In this document: positions 1 to 8,665 of the stretch, piece by piece
Position numbering within the stretch: position 1 is the stretch's first letter
Layout of the letters: every line of letters begins with the position of its first letter
NCBI GenBank assembly: GCA_023231425.1
Contig: JALNVI010000015.1
Span: 1-52,936, forward strand
Direction of reading: 5' to 3'
Length of the DNA: 52,936 bases
From: Desulforhopalus sp.
GTDB lineage: Bacteria > Desulfobacterota > Desulfobulbia > Desulfobulbales > Desulfocapsaceae
Notes under the pieces: generated by a model
What the model was told of the DNA's origin: nothing
The model's database searches: none
What the model saw: only the letters and a program-made list of their open reading frames with translations
Program-made: the position numbers and the translations under genes

Positions 1-1
1 C

Positions 2-1270
2 ATGAACACTCCACTCCTGCTCATTACATCTGCCCTCCTGTTCACCAGTTTGATCAATGTCTCTGCAACCCTGCTTAACATCAAATCTTTTCCTGTAGAG
101 TTACCGGAAGAACTCCATGATGCCTACAGTAAAGAGAACTTCCTGAAAGCGAGGAACTACACCCTCGCTTCTGGTCGCCTGTCAATTCTCCGGGACGTCT
201 GGTCCACACTGCTCACCATCCTTTTCCTCCTCTCTGGAGGCTTTAATTCACTCGACCTTTTCCTCCGGGATTTTGGCTTGAATCTCATCATTACAGGTCT
301 TTTTTATCTCACCTCTCTGGCACTGTTTCTCTGGCTGGCGGACTTTCTCTTTTCTCTCTACAGTACTTTTGTTATTGAAAAGCAATTCGGCTTCAACCGC
401 ATGACATTGTCTACCTGGCTGCTTGACACCGTCAAGAAGGCACTGCTCAGCGCTATTCTCGGCGGACCTTTGCTGGCTTTGCTCCTGTGGTTTTTCGAAA
501 CCACCGGCTCTCAAGCATGGCTCTGGTGCTGGATCGGATTTTTGCTCTTTTCCATCGTAATACAATACCTCGCACCTGTTTTGATTATGCCTCTTTTTAA
601 TACATTCGACCCTCTCAAGGAGAGCGACATGCGACGTCGAATACAGGATTATACCGACAAAGAAAAGTTCCCATTGCAGGGGATATTCACTATGGACGGT
701 TCCCGACGGTCAACCCGGCTTAACGCTTTTTTTACAGGTTTCGGACACTTCCGCAAGATTGTCTTTTTTGACACCATTGTTGAAAAACTGAATTCTCAAC
801 AGATTGTGGCAGTTCTTGCACACGAAATGGGGCATTATAAACTTCACCATATTGGTGGAAACTTTATTTTCTTCGCCATCCAGACAGGGCTCACGTTCTA
901 CCTTCTTTCCCTTTTTCTTAACTGTCCAGAAACAGGCCATGCTCTCAACATGAACACCTCCTCCATTTATGCAGGACTTACCTTATTCTCTCTTGTCTAT
1001 GGCCCGGCAGGACTCCTCTTCGGGATCCTTTTCAACGTCATCTCCAGACGACACGAATTTGCAGCCGACGAATTTGCGGCCCGGAGTACCGGCAGCCCTC
1101 AGGACCTTGTTTCCAGCCTCAAGATTCTGAGCACAGTAAACCTTAACAACCCGACTCCACACCCCCTGTATGTCCTGCTTCACTACAGTCACCCTCCCCT
1201 GTTGCAACGTCTGCAATACCTTCAATCCCCCTCATTCAATCAAAACATGGATTCGCATTATTACCGGTAA
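2..1270 (+). CDS. M48 family membrane metalloprotease, Ste24/CAAX-protease type
   Basis: Inner-membrane zinc endopeptidase of the Ste24 type (422 aa). The zinc motif HEMGH is at residues 274-278, and the third ligand is Glu352 in the HEFAADEFA stretch, the usual Ste24 arrangement. Several hydrophobic segments flank the catalytic site (about 60-80, 95-125, 150-195, 285-305 and 325-345). Length and N-terminal sequence fit a complete protein, but only one base precedes the ATG, so the ribosome binding site cannot be seen. In bacteria these enzymes are linked to membrane-protein quality control; the substrate here is unknown. The next gene follows about 95 nt downstream on the same strand. Confidence 0.93.
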   Translation: MNTPLLLITSALLFTSLINVSATLLNIKSFPVELPEELHDAYSKENFLKARNYTLASGRLSILRDVWSTLLTILFLLSGGFNSLDLFLRDFGLNLIITGLFYLTSLALFLWLADFLFSLYSTFVIEKQFGFNRMTLSTWLLDTVKKALLSAILGGPLLALLLWFFETTGSQAWLWCWIGFLLFSIVIQYLAPVLIMPLFNTFDPLKESDMRRRIQDYTDKEKFPLQGIFTMDGSRRSTRLNAFFTGFGHFRKIVFFDTIVEKLNSQQIVAVLAHEMGHYKLHHIGGNFIFFAIQTGLTFYLLSLFLNCPETGHALNMNTSSIYAGLTLFSLVYGPAGLLFGILFNVISRRHEFAADEFAARSTGSPQDLVSSLKILSTVNLNNPTPHPLYVLLHYSHPPLLQRLQYLQSPSFNQNMDSHYYR

Positions 1271-1364
1271 ATATCGATGTCGAAGCTAAAATTTCATGTT
1301 ATTGTCATTCCATGATATTTGTTTTAGCTTTTCCCACTTTAACCTCTGCATTATGGAGCACTGC

Positions 1365-1631
1365 ATGAACAAAGAAATGAGCAAGCCCCTGAAACAGGCA
1401 GCCATCCTTCTGGGTGCTGTTATTATCCTTATTGGTTGTCTTGGCACTGCCAGCAATGGAGTGACAGCGTCTCCCTTTCAATTCATTCTTTTCCTGTTTG
1501 GCCTTGCCATAGGACTGGCGATTACGATTTCTGCTGTTACAGGAATTTTTCTCGCAGCAATCGCCATGAGCAACAAAAAGGCTGCCTGCGAAATGTGGAA
1601 CAGCTTGAAAAGCAACTTTGGACAGGGTTGA
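1365..1631 (+). CDS. small two-helix membrane protein of unknown function
   Basis: Predicted 88-residue protein with two hydrophobic segments (about residues 10-31 and 38-66) and a short charged C-terminus. I do not recognise a family. The frame is open from 1296, but the ATG at 1365 is preferred because GGAG lies six bases upstream and the protein then begins MNKEMSKP just before the first membrane helix; the ATG at 1353 is an alternative. It lies between the Ste24 protease and a strong terminator, so it is probably the last gene of that transcript. It may be a subunit or regulator of the protease, but nothing in the sequence shows this. Confidence 0.6.
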   Translation: MNKEMSKPLKQAAILLGAVIILIGCLGTASNGVTASPFQFILFLFGLAIGLAITISAVTGIFLAAIAMSNKKAACEMWNSLKSNFGQG

Positions 1632-1937
1632 CAGAATCACAGTTAAAAAGTTTTTGCTGACTTCCGGACAAAACCTGATATTTTGGCATAAAGATGATTT
1701 TTTAAAATCATCTTTATGCCTTTTTTTGTGTAACATCTGACAGGATATCAGTGTGAACAGCTTTTCTTTTGTAAATAAAGAGAGTTCGTTATCCCCCCAT
1801 ATTTACCAGATACAAGTCACTATTTCCCTTATATTTCGTGGAACAGGTCTTGTATTCCTGTAAGTGTTCGGCTATATATAAGATATAAGTTTTAAAAGCG
1901 CAGTTCCCGTTTAACATCAGGAAGAGAGTGGAAAAGA
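1632..1937. other. intergenic region before the pilC-like gene
   Basis: 306 nt without a gene. It holds the terminator at 1685-1727 and an AT-rich leader in front of the PilC-like gene. A TGGAAC-N5-TTGTA string at 1839-1854 only loosely resembles a sigma-54 promoter. I see no convincing sigma-70 promoter or small gene. Confidence 0.6.
1685..1727 (+). terminator. Rho-independent terminator after the small membrane protein
   Basis: The arms 1685-1701 and 1704-1720 are a perfect 17-bp inverted repeat, followed directly by seven T residues (1721-1727). It ends the Ste24/small-protein transcript 54 nt after the stop codon. The near-perfect symmetry means the hairpin also forms on the other strand. 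Confidence 0.9.
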
Positions 1938-3146
1938 ATGCCGATTTATACCTACAAAGGAACCAACTCCTACGGTGACAAACGAAAAGGTGAAGTGGAA
2001 ACTGTTGACCTGAAAACTGCTCAGGCCATTGTCAAACGTATGCGGGTCACCAATGCAAAGGTAAAAGAGAAACCCAAAGATCTTCTGGAGGGAATTTCCC
2101 TTTTAAAACCAAAGGTCAAGACAAAGGAGATTGTCATCTTTGTACGTCAGCTTTCAACGATGATCAACGCCGGTCTCCCCCTGGTCCAGGGACTCGAAAT
2201 TCTTGAAAAGCAACAGGACAACAGCACCTTTAAAAAAGAACTCATTGAAATACGACAGGATGTCGAGGCAGGGTCCACTCTTGCTGATGCAATGAGGAAG
2301 AAGAAAAAGACCTTTGACAACCTTTTTACCAACATGATTGAGGCGGGGGAAACCGGTGGTATCCTCGACACTATTCTCTCACGCCTTGCCGGCTTCATGG
2401 AAAAAACGATGGCATTGAAAAAGAAAATCAAAGGTGCACTCACCTACCCTACGGTGTGCCTTATCATTTCCATGCTTATCCTCGTAGTTATTCTCGTTTT
2501 TGTTGTACCGGTTTTTCGACAGATGTTTGAAGGATTCGGCCATGCGCTTCCCGTTCCGACTCAGATTGTTGTCAGTCTCAGTGATTTCTTCAAAAAATTC
2601 TGGTATTGGATTTTCCTGGCCATTGCTCTTGTCCTTTTTCTCGTGAAGAAATACTACGCTACCGCAAATGGTGAGAAGGTCCTTGACCGGGCCCTGCTTT
2701 ACATGCCGGTATTCGGACCCTTGTTGCGCAAAGTAGCCGTTGCCAAGTTCACCAGAACTCTCTCCACCATGCTCGCTGCCGGTGTTCCTATTCTTGACGC
2801 ACTGCAGGTTGTAGCCAGGACAGCTGGAAACAAGGTTATTGAACAGGCAGTCCTTCGCACGGCAGACGCCATTTCGGAAGGTCGCCCCATAGCAGAACCA
2901 CTGGAAGAGACAGGTGTTTTCCCGAAGATGGTCGTCCAGATGATCAACGTTGGTGAATCCGTTGGTGCCCTTGACGACATGCTTGAAAAGATCGCAGATT
3001 TCTATGATGAAGAAGTAGATCAGGCAGTTGAGAACCTCACCTCGCTTATTGAGCCGTTCATGATGGTCTTCCTCGGCGGTATGATCGGGGGTATCGTCGT
3101 CGCCATGTATCTGCCGATATTTAAACTTTCCAGTGTCATGATGTAA
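1938..3146 (+). CDS. pilC: PilC/GspF-family inner-membrane platform protein (type IV pilus or type II secretion)
   Basis: 402-residue protein of the usual PilC/GspF length and layout. A short N-terminal MPIYTYKG segment is followed by two related cytoplasmic T2SSF domains (about 65-190 and 270-390). Both carry the LSTMxxAGxPxxxxL pattern and the conserved EAGETGG / NVGESVG element before the membrane helices. Three membrane segments lie near residues 170-195, 220-243 and 370-395. The protein is the inner-membrane platform on which the PilB/PilT or GspE ATPases act during pilus or pseudopilus assembly. No other pilus gene is next to it, so pilus versus T2SS cannot be decided locally, although the N-terminus resembles PilC. 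GGAAGAGAG precedes the ATG. Confidence 0.9.
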   Translation: MPIYTYKGTNSYGDKRKGEVETVDLKTAQAIVKRMRVTNAKVKEKPKDLLEGISLLKPKVKTKEIVIFVRQLSTMINAGLPLVQGLEILEKQQDNSTFKKELIEIRQDVEAGSTLADAMRKKKKTFDNLFTNMIEAGETGGILDTILSRLAGFMEKTMALKKKIKGALTYPTVCLIISMLILVVILVFVVPVFRQMFEGFGHALPVPTQIVVSLSDFFKKFWYWIFLAIALVLFLVKKYYATANGEKVLDRALLYMPVFGPLLRKVAVAKFTRTLSTMLAAGVPILDALQVVARTAGNKVIEQAVLRTADAISEGRPIAEPLEETGVFPKMVVQMINVGESVGALDDMLEKIADFYDEEVDQAVENLTSLIEPFMMVFLGGMIGGIVVAMYLPIFKLSSVMM

Positions 3147-3477
3147 CCCAAAAAAGAGAATAAAATTTTCACGGTGCTCTTGAAGCCCCCCTCTCCGCCT
3201 CCGTTTTACAGCAGGCCAGCTCATCTTATATATCTCCATGAGATTAAACAGATTAATGTTCAAGGTGTGGCTGTAAATGGTCGAACTAGTTGATTTTACG
3301 CCATGTCCATGACAGTTGAGGCATGCCGGTTTAAGTTGACTTTACTTCTGAACAGGTTATGCTGATTCTATATATTATCGGGGTTTTTCTGTAGATGGTG
3401 GATAAACCATAATAGGTCTTGTTGACGAACAATATTTTTATTGTTTCGTAAACAGCCGTGAACAGGGAGGACCACGC
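3147..3477. other. intergenic leader of the HU/IHF-like gene
   Basis: 331 nt with no gene. It contains the sigma-70-like promoter described separately (3336-3363) and a perfect 7-bp inverted repeat with a TTTT loop at 3428-3445 (AACAATA/TATTGTT). That repeat sits 32 nt before the HU-like start codon, where it could be a protein-binding site or an mRNA hairpin. No terminator for the preceding gene was recognised. Confidence 0.5.
3336..3363 (+). promoter_or_regulatory. candidate sigma-70 promoter for the HU/IHF-like gene
   Basis: TTGACT (3336-3341, 5 of 6 matches), a 16-nt spacer and TATGCT (3358-3363, 4 of 6). It points to the HU/IHF-like gene and would give a leader of roughly 105-110 nt. 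Read from motif similarity only. Confidence 0.45.
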
Positions 3478-3768
3478 ATGACTCTTACAAAGGCGGATTT
3501 AATCCAACAGGTGTATAAAAAACATAACACTTTGACCAAGGCACAGGCCACGGAATCGGTCGAAGCCTTTCTCAGAATAAGCAAGGAATCTCTGATTGAC
3601 GGTTCGGATCTCCTTTTGAGTGGTTTTGGCAAATTCCATGTAAAACAAAAAAATGCCCGCAGAGGAAGAAATCCCCAAACCGGCGATGAACTGACCCTGG
3701 ATGCCCGTAGAGTAGTCACTTTCAAACCCTCCGGGATACTTAGAGATAAGATTAACGGCACGTCCTGA
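3478..3768 (+). CDS. HU/IHF-family DNA-bending protein (IHF-alpha-like)
   Basis: 96-residue nucleoid-associated protein that bends DNA as a dimer. It shows the family layout: an N-terminal helical dimerisation part (MTLTKADLIQQV) and a C-terminal beta-arm region with GRNPQTGDELTLDARR followed by VVTFKPS. The GRNPxTG arm and ARRVVTFKPS end resemble IHF subunits more than HU, but HU/IHF paralogues are numerous in this group and the exact name is open. AGGGAGG lies seven bases before the ATG. It has its own promoter candidate and is followed by a clear terminator, so it is probably monocistronic. Confidence 0.93.
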   Translation: MTLTKADLIQQVYKKHNTLTKAQATESVEAFLRISKESLIDGSDLLLSGFGKFHVKQKNARRGRNPQTGDELTLDARRVVTFKPSGILRDKINGTS

Positions 3769-3791
3769 TTCTTGAACCCAATTGAGTGATA

Positions 3792-3829
3792 AACCCTCTG
3801 AATGCTGTGTTCAGAGGGTTTTCTTTTTT
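3792..3829 (+). terminator. Rho-independent terminator after the HU/IHF-like gene
   Basis: An 11-bp perfect stem (3792-3802 with 3810-3820), a 7-nt loop and a T-rich run ending at 3829. The T-run abuts the first ATG of the next gene, so that gene needs read-through or a promoter inside this short interval. Confidence 0.88.
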
Positions 3830-3844
3830 ATGGAAAATAAAACA

Positions 3845-4774
3845 ATGAACATATTCTGCAGCTGGGACACAATTAAACTCGTCGACATTTCTACAGATTC
3901 ACGCTGGAATCTGCATCCGTGGGTCCGAGATGAGATAAGTCAGGAACTTGGAGATTCTTTCAGTCAGGCAGGAGTACTGCATCCTCCAGTGCTAATACAG
4001 TCAGATGACGCGTATCAACTTCTCTGTGGTTATCGTCGACTCAAATATGCTCAGCAGGCAGGTCTGAAACAGATCAGTTGTGCCGTCGTCAAAAAAGAGA
4101 CCGAACCTGCAGCAATCATGACTCTCATTCTCGAAGACCAAAAAAGCACGGGGGGACTCTCTCCTGCGGAAAAAGCCCGCTTTTTACAGCTTGTCGAAGA
4201 ATTGGGGGGAGAGGAATTAAAGAAAAATTTTATTCAGAGTCTGGGTTTATGCCGAAAACAGGCCGAGGTGGAACTGCTTGCTCAACTGCATACACAGTCG
4301 ATAGATCTTATCAGGGACATTCATCACAGCCGTCTCTCCCTGCAGATGTTCGCAGAATTACAGCAGCTGCCGAATCCTGAAGACCGGCAACGCATCCTTC
4401 AACTTTTTCGAGAATGGGATTTGGGGGGGGGAAAACAGAAACGAATTATTCAACAGTTACGTGACTGCGCAGGCAAGGAAGGCAAGAGCATTGGCGAACT
4501 ACTTGATTCACAGGAAATTCAAGAAATTCTGCACCACGCACAGCTCAACGTTCCCCAGAAGATACAACATCTCAATACAATTCTTCAGCAACATTTACTT
4601 GCCGACTCTTCCGCCAGGGAGAGAGCATTTCGGGAGGAAGTTCGTGAGCTCAGGCTGCCCTCAAGAGCAGAGCTGAATCACTCTCCCGCCTTCGAGAGAG
4701 ACGATGTAACTCTCTCCCTTACATTCCCGGACATGGAGGCCTGCAAAGTCTGGCTTAAGAGAGAAAAGAAGTGA
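3845..4774 (+). CDS. ParB N-terminal domain protein (ParB/Srx fold)
   Basis: Predicted 309-residue protein. The N-terminal part is a ParB/Srx-type domain, with GVLHPPVLI, the LLCGYRRLKYAQQAG box in the position of the ParB GERR box, then the LSPAEKARF segment that starts the helical DNA-binding part. Unlike Spo0J/ParB there is no adjacent parA and the box is CGYRR, so a role in plasmid-type partitioning is not supported; it may be a nucleoid or regulatory DNA-binding protein. The frame is open from 3782, but that would place the start inside the terminator stem. The ATG at 3845 has GGAA nine bases upstream and is preferred; the ATG at 3830 is possible. It is convergent with ribD, four bases apart. 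Confidence 0.8.
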   Translation: MNIFCSWDTIKLVDISTDSRWNLHPWVRDEISQELGDSFSQAGVLHPPVLIQSDDAYQLLCGYRRLKYAQQAGLKQISCAVVKKETEPAAIMTLILEDQKSTGGLSPAEKARFLQLVEELGGEELKKNFIQSLGLCRKQAEVELLAQLHTQSIDLIRDIHHSRLSLQMFAELQQLPNPEDRQRILQLFREWDLGGGKQKRIIQQLRDCAGKEGKSIGELLDSQEIQEILHHAQLNVPQKIQHLNTILQQHLLADSSARERAFREEVRELRLPSRAELNHSPAFERDDVTLSLTFPDMEACKVWLKREKK

Positions 4775-4778
4775 AGGC

Positions 4779-5909
4779 TTATGGGCACCTTGAATAATCA
4801 AGCAGCCCGCGAATCATCAACTCCCCACCGGGGTGTTCATACTCCGGTGCACTGATATGAGGTGCGCCACCCCGAGTTCCTGCACTCCAGCCCTCAAGGA
4901 GCGGTATTCCCCCGTCACCGGCAAACAGAAGCCCGTAAAAAAGCACAGCTTCATCATAGAGGTGTCTGCCCAGCAAGGTCGCATGCAGAGCCCCACCACC
5001 TTCAACAAGAACCGAACAAATCTCCCGCCGTCCTAACTCATCAAGCACCAATCCAAGGTTCAGACCACGGGAGTCACTCTCGACGCTGCAGACCTCAACC
5101 CCAGGTCGTGTAACAAATCTGCGCTTTTCCTCTGAGACATCATCACCACAAAAGACCAGTGTTGGAGCATCTGATTCAAGATGAAAGACTTTTCTGTCGG
5201 CCGACAGGGAAAGATGTGAATCAAGAATAACCCGCACCGGATCTTTACCTGTCTCTTCGCCCTGCAGCCGGGTGGTCAGAGAAGGATCATCCGCGGCCAC
5301 AGTACCCCGCCCCACCATAATGGCATCCACGCAGTTACGAATCTGGTGCACCCGATGCAAAGATTCGCCCCCGGTCATCCAGCCAGATTCTCCACGTTTG
5401 TAGTTCAAACGACCATCAAGGCTGAGACCGGCTTTCATAATCATCCAGGGTCGACCAGTGGTTATATATTTAAGGAAGGGTCGATTAATCGCCCGGCATT
5501 CCTCCTCAAGAACACCACACGTTACTTCAATTCCAGCACCCTTGAGCAGAGCAATTCCGCGACCATTCACCAGCGGATTGGGATCCCCCATCCCCACAAC
5601 AACTCTGGAAAAGTGATGCTTAATCAACGCGTCACAGCAGGGTGGCGTCCGTCCTGTATGACTGCAGGGTTCGAGGGTGACGTAAATCACAGCCCCCTGC
5701 AGGTCCACCCCCGCTGCGAGAGCATTGGCTATTGCATTACGCTCCGCATGTGGTGTACCTGCTTTCTTATGCCATCCGCTGGCAAGCAGGCGTCCGTCCC
5801 GAACGATTACAGCACCAACGCAGGGGTTAGGGGATGTCCGTCCGAGCCCTTTCTTCGCCTCATCGAGAGCCAGTGCCATGAATTTTTCATCTTCTGAATC
5901 TTCCATCAC
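4779..5909 (-). CDS. ribD: bifunctional riboflavin biosynthesis protein RibD (deaminase/reductase)
   Basis: 376-residue enzyme for two successive steps of riboflavin synthesis: deamination of diaminohydroxyphosphoribosylaminopyrimidine, then NADPH-dependent reduction of the ribosyl side chain. The N-terminal cytidine-deaminase-like domain (about 8-150) has the zinc site His54/Glu56 in TPHAERNAI and Cys82/Cys91 in PCSHTGRTPPC. The reductase domain covers about 153-370, with GLSLDGRLN and the VEGGGALH segment. The start codon overlaps the nrdR stop codon in ATGA, so the two are translationally coupled. The last six residues come from a dispersed repeat (see 4780-4800). Other rib genes are not in the window. 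Confidence 0.96.
   Translation of the reverse strand: MMEDSEDEKFMALALDEAKKGLGRTSPNPCVGAVIVRDGRLLASGWHKKAGTPHAERNAIANALAAGVDLQGAVIYVTLEPCSHTGRTPPCCDALIKHHFSRVVVGMGDPNPLVNGRGIALLKGAGIEVTCGVLEEECRAINRPFLKYITTGRPWMIMKAGLSLDGRLNYKRGESGWMTGGESLHRVHQIRNCVDAIMVGRGTVAADDPSLTTRLQGEETGKDPVRVILDSHLSLSADRKVFHLESDAPTLVFCGDDVSEEKRRFVTRPGVEVCSVESDSRGLNLGLVLDELGRREICSVLVEGGGALHATLLGRHLYDEAVLFYGLLFAGDGGIPLLEGWSAGTRGGAPHISAPEYEHPGGELMIRGLLDYSRCP
4780..4800. repeat. half-copy of a dispersed repeat that forms the 3' end of ribD
   Basis: These 21 nt match the right arm of the palindromic element at 19225-19408 (its reverse complement, 19388-19408) at 19 of 21 positions. The core ACCTTGAATAATC is identical. Here the repeat supplies the last codons of ribD (residues DYSRCP) and most of its TAA stop codon. 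Confidence 0.6.
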
Positions 5910-6367
5910 ATATCCCGGGAATCAAGCAGGGTCTTCAATTCGGCCATAAATTCATTCACGTCCTTGAACTGTCGATACACAGACGCAAAACGTACGTAGG
6001 CAACTTCATCAAGAGCCGGTAAACCCTCCATCACCCACTCCCCCACGACTTTGGAAGGAATCTCCCGGGCACTGTAGTCCTGTAGTTTATGCTCGATATC
6101 ATCTACAAAACAATCGATTTTATCCCGGCTGACATTCCGCTTCTGGCACGCTTTTTCCAGCCCCGCTGTTAACTTTTGCCTATCCCAGGGCTCCCTGCGG
6201 CCATCCTTTTTCACCAGCATCGGCAACATGACTTCCAGGCGTTCGTAAGTCGTGAAGCGCCGTCCGCAGGCAAGACACTCCCTCCGCCTGCGGGTAATCG
6301 TCGCTTCCTTGTTCAAGCGGGAATCAATAACCTTGTTATCAAGATGTTCACACCACGGACACTTCAT
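5906..6367 (-). CDS. nrdR: transcriptional repressor NrdR
   Basis: 153-residue ATP/dATP-sensing repressor of ribonucleotide reductase genes. The N-terminal zinc ribbon uses Cys3, Cys6, Cys31 and Cys34 (CPWC and CLACGRRFTTYE) and binds DNA. An ATP-cone domain follows (about 49-139, with VKKDGRREPWDRQKL). The length is standard for the family. It lies directly upstream of ribD with a 4-nt overlap, a common arrangement in bacteria. No clear NrdR box was found beside it. Confidence 0.97.
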   Translation of the reverse strand: MKCPWCEHLDNKVIDSRLNKEATITRRRRECLACGRRFTTYERLEVMLPMLVKKDGRREPWDRQKLTAGLEKACQKRNVSRDKIDCFVDDIEHKLQDYSAREIPSKVVGEWVMEGLPALDEVAYVRFASVYRQFKDVNEFMAELKTLLDSRDM

Positions 6368-6526
6368 GCATCTCCCTCTTCGAAATACAGCAAAGGCCGA
6401 TTCCGCGTAATACGAAATCGACCTCCATTAACATCCTGTAGCAAGACTATGAACACCACTGTCCCAATCACGCCACAGAGGGTGTATTGGTGCAGTGTAT
6501 GCTGCAGATCTGCTTTTCATATGTTT

Positions 6527-6952
6527 TCAGCTCATCTTGTCAATACGCCGTTGATGTCTGCCATCAGTAAATGCAGTAGCAAGCCAGAGTTTCACCATCG
6601 ACAGAGCAAGATTCGTATCAAGAACCCGTCCTCCCATGCAGAGGATATTGGCGTCGTTATGCTCACGACTCAACCGGGTTGTTTCCAGGTCATGACAGAG
6701 GGCTGCACGAATTTTCCTTGAGCGGTTCGCAGCAATTGACATCCCGATACCGGTTCCGCAAACGAGAACACCTTTTTCGCCCCGCCCGGCCTCTATCTCA
6801 GCCACAACTTTGTCGGCATAGTCCGGATAATCCACAGAATCCTCGTTGTAACACCCCATGTCCAGAACCTCATGTCCCAGAGAGGTGATCAACCTTGCAA
6901 CCTCCTGCTTCAGAAGGAAACCTCCATGATCCGACCCCACTGCAATTTTCAT
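6527..6952 (-). CDS. rpiB: ribose-5-phosphate isomerase B
   Basis: 141-residue RpiB that interconverts ribose 5-phosphate and ribulose 5-phosphate. It starts with MKIAVGSDHGG, carries the active-site Cys65 in VLVCGTGIGMSIAANR, and has His99 in SREHNDANIL. The length is typical. It lies 26 nt after fabF and 159 nt before nrdR in the same direction. In many related genomes a glyA gene sits between rpiB and nrdR; here that space holds no recognisable gene or glyA remnant. Confidence 0.96.
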   Translation of the reverse strand: MKIAVGSDHGGFLLKQEVARLITSLGHEVLDMGCYNEDSVDYPDYADKVVAEIEAGRGEKGVLVCGTGIGMSIAANRSRKIRAALCHDLETTRLSREHNDANILCMGGRVLDTNLALSMVKLWLATAFTDGRHQRRIDKMS

Positions 6953-6978
6953 TGTCCCCTCCAGAGAAACAATCTTTT

Positions 6979-8214
6979 TTACATTCGTTTCATAATCAAA
7001 GAGCCATTGGTACCACCAAAACCAAAGGAATTAGACATGGCGACCTTTATCTCCATTTTACGAACCTTGTTGGGCACGTAGTCCAGATCACATTCCGGAC
7101 TCGGTTCGTGCAAATTGATAGTCGGAGGAGCAATTTGCTCAGTAATACTCAGTGCAAGAAAAGCCGCTTCAATACCTCCAGCTGCACCAAGCAGGTGTCC
7201 GGTCATAGACTTGGTGGAACTTATGGCAAGTTTACCGGCATGATCACCGAAAACCTGGTGGACGGCCCGACTTTCTCCACGGTCATTCAGGGATGTCGAA
7301 GTCCCATGGGCATTAATATAGTCAATATCTTCAGGTTTTAATCCCGCGCTGAGAATAGCATTTTTCATGGCACGAACAGCACCTTCACCATCTTCCGGTG
7401 GTGCCGCAATATGGTAGGCATCGCTTGAAAGACCAAAACCGACGACTTCAGCATAGATTTTTGCCCCACGCGCCTTTGCGTGTTCATATTCCTCAAGCAC
7501 AACCATGCCAGCACCCTCTCCCATAATGAACCCGTCACGATCTTTATCAAAAGGACGAGAGGCAGCTTTCGGGTCATCATTACGGGTGGAAAGAGCCTTC
7601 ATCGCAGAGAAACCTGCAATCCCGAGCCCACAGATAACGGCTTCCGTTCCACCGCTGATGACAACATCACAGGTCCCACTTTTAACGTAGTTGAAGGCTT
7701 CTCCTACGGCATGAGTTCCTGCAGCACAGGCAGTGGTAAGGGTCAGGTTGGGACCTTTGCTGCCAATATCAATGGAAATATTACCGGAGGCCATGTTGGG
7801 AATCACCATGGGAATAAAGAAAGGGCTGACCTTCCTCGGGCCACGACTAAGCAGTGAATTGTGCTGTTGCTCAATATTGGGAAGCCCTCCCATGCCGCAT
7901 CCAGTGATAACACCGACACGAGCGCAATTATCTGGAGTCACGGCAAACCCGCTATCTTTGAGAGCCATTCGACTGGCGACAACCCCATACTGAACAAAGA
8001 GATCAAGATGTTTGGCATCTTTCTTCTCAAAGAAATCCTCAGTCCTGTAGTCGGTGATCTCTGCGGCAATCTTTACAGCATAATCGCCTGCATCAAAGCG
8101 GGTTATAGTATCAACTCCACTTACACCAGCGCAGATATTTTTCCATGCTGTTTCCGTTCCAATTCCTACGGGGGTGACAAGACCTATCCCGGTGACAACA
8201 ACTCTGCGTTCCAC
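6979..8214 (-). CDS. fabF: beta-ketoacyl-ACP synthase II
   Basis: 411-residue condensing enzyme that elongates acyl-ACP with malonyl-ACP. With the GTG start at 8214 the catalytic triad falls at Cys163 (TACAAGT), His303 (NAHGTST) and His340 (SMTGHLLGAAG), the same positions as in E. coli FabF. The GTG is chosen because GAGGAG lies five bases upstream and the protein then starts VERRVVVTGIG, as in homologues. The frame is open to an ATG at 8265, but the extra 17 residues have no counterpart. It follows acpP by 93 nt in the fatty-acid operon. Confidence 0.96.
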   Translation of the reverse strand: MERRVVVTGIGLVTPVGIGTETAWKNICAGVSGVDTITRFDAGDYAVKIAAEITDYRTEDFFEKKDAKHLDLFVQYGVVASRMALKDSGFAVTPDNCARVGVITGCGMGGLPNIEQQHNSLLSRGPRKVSPFFIPMVIPNMASGNISIDIGSKGPNLTLTTACAAGTHAVGEAFNYVKSGTCDVVISGGTEAVICGLGIAGFSAMKALSTRNDDPKAASRPFDKDRDGFIMGEGAGMVVLEEYEHAKARGAKIYAEVVGFGLSSDAYHIAAPPEDGEGAVRAMKNAILSAGLKPEDIDYINAHGTSTSLNDRGESRAVHQVFGDHAGKLAISSTKSMTGHLLGAAGGIEAAFLALSITEQIAPPTINLHEPSPECDLDYVPNKVRKMEIKVAMSNSFGFGGTNGSLIMKRM

Positions 8215-8307
8215 AATGGCTCCTCTGCTTCGCTTATTTCCAATATGCAACTTACAAATGGACAAAAAAGCCCCGCAACACGGAGGTGCAGCAGGGCGGT
8301 GAAAGTC

Positions 8308-8538
8308 TTACTTAAGTTTCTTCACGTAATCGATAGCATTTTGTACGGTGGTGATGCTTTCAGCATCTTCGTCAGGGATCTCAATGTCAAAGCCCTCTTC
8401 CATAGCCATGATAAGTTCAACGAGGTCGAGAGAATCAGCGCCGAGATCATCGGTAAAAGATGCTCCGGAAACGACCTTTTCTTTATCAACACTGAGTTGT
8501 TCCGCAATAATATCAATCATTTCCTGTTCAATAGCCAT
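8308..8538 (-). CDS. acpP: acyl carrier protein
   Basis: 76-residue acidic carrier protein of fatty-acid synthesis. Ser36 in the GADSLD motif is the phosphopantetheine attachment site. The start at 8538 is set by AAGGAG seven bases upstream; the longer open frame to 8724 has no family support. The 127-nt gap to fabG contains a hairpin at 8559-8575 (GACGCC/GGCGTC), about 20 nt before the start codon. A weak promoter (TTGGGC, 17 nt, TATTAA) can be drawn in the same gap. Separate high-level transcription of acpP would be expected but is not proven here. Confidence 0.97.
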   Translation of the reverse strand: MAIEQEMIDIIAEQLSVDKEKVVSGASFTDDLGADSLDLVELIMAMEEGFDIEIPDEDAESITTVQNAIDYVKKLK

Positions 8539-8665
8539 GTCTTTCTCCTTTTTGCGTGACGCCACACAGGCGTCGAATTGTCTGTTTTGCGTAATGCAAA
8601 CCTGCTTTAATAATCTGCTGCCGTGCAGTGCCCAACAGCGGGGCCCCTCTGAGGGATACCCGAAA

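Noticed and set aside
1839..1854. TGGAAC-N5-TTGTA resembling a sigma-54 promoter upstream of the PilC-like gene
   Set aside because: The -12 GC is GT and the -24 element also deviates; too weak to annotate.
6368..6526. Gap between nrdR and rpiB searched for a glyA remnant, tRNA or NrdR box
   Set aside because: No clear match to any of these was seen.
8214..8265. Upstream ATG of fabF at 8265
   Set aside because: The GTG at 8214 has a good ribosome binding site and gives the conserved N-terminus and active-site numbering.
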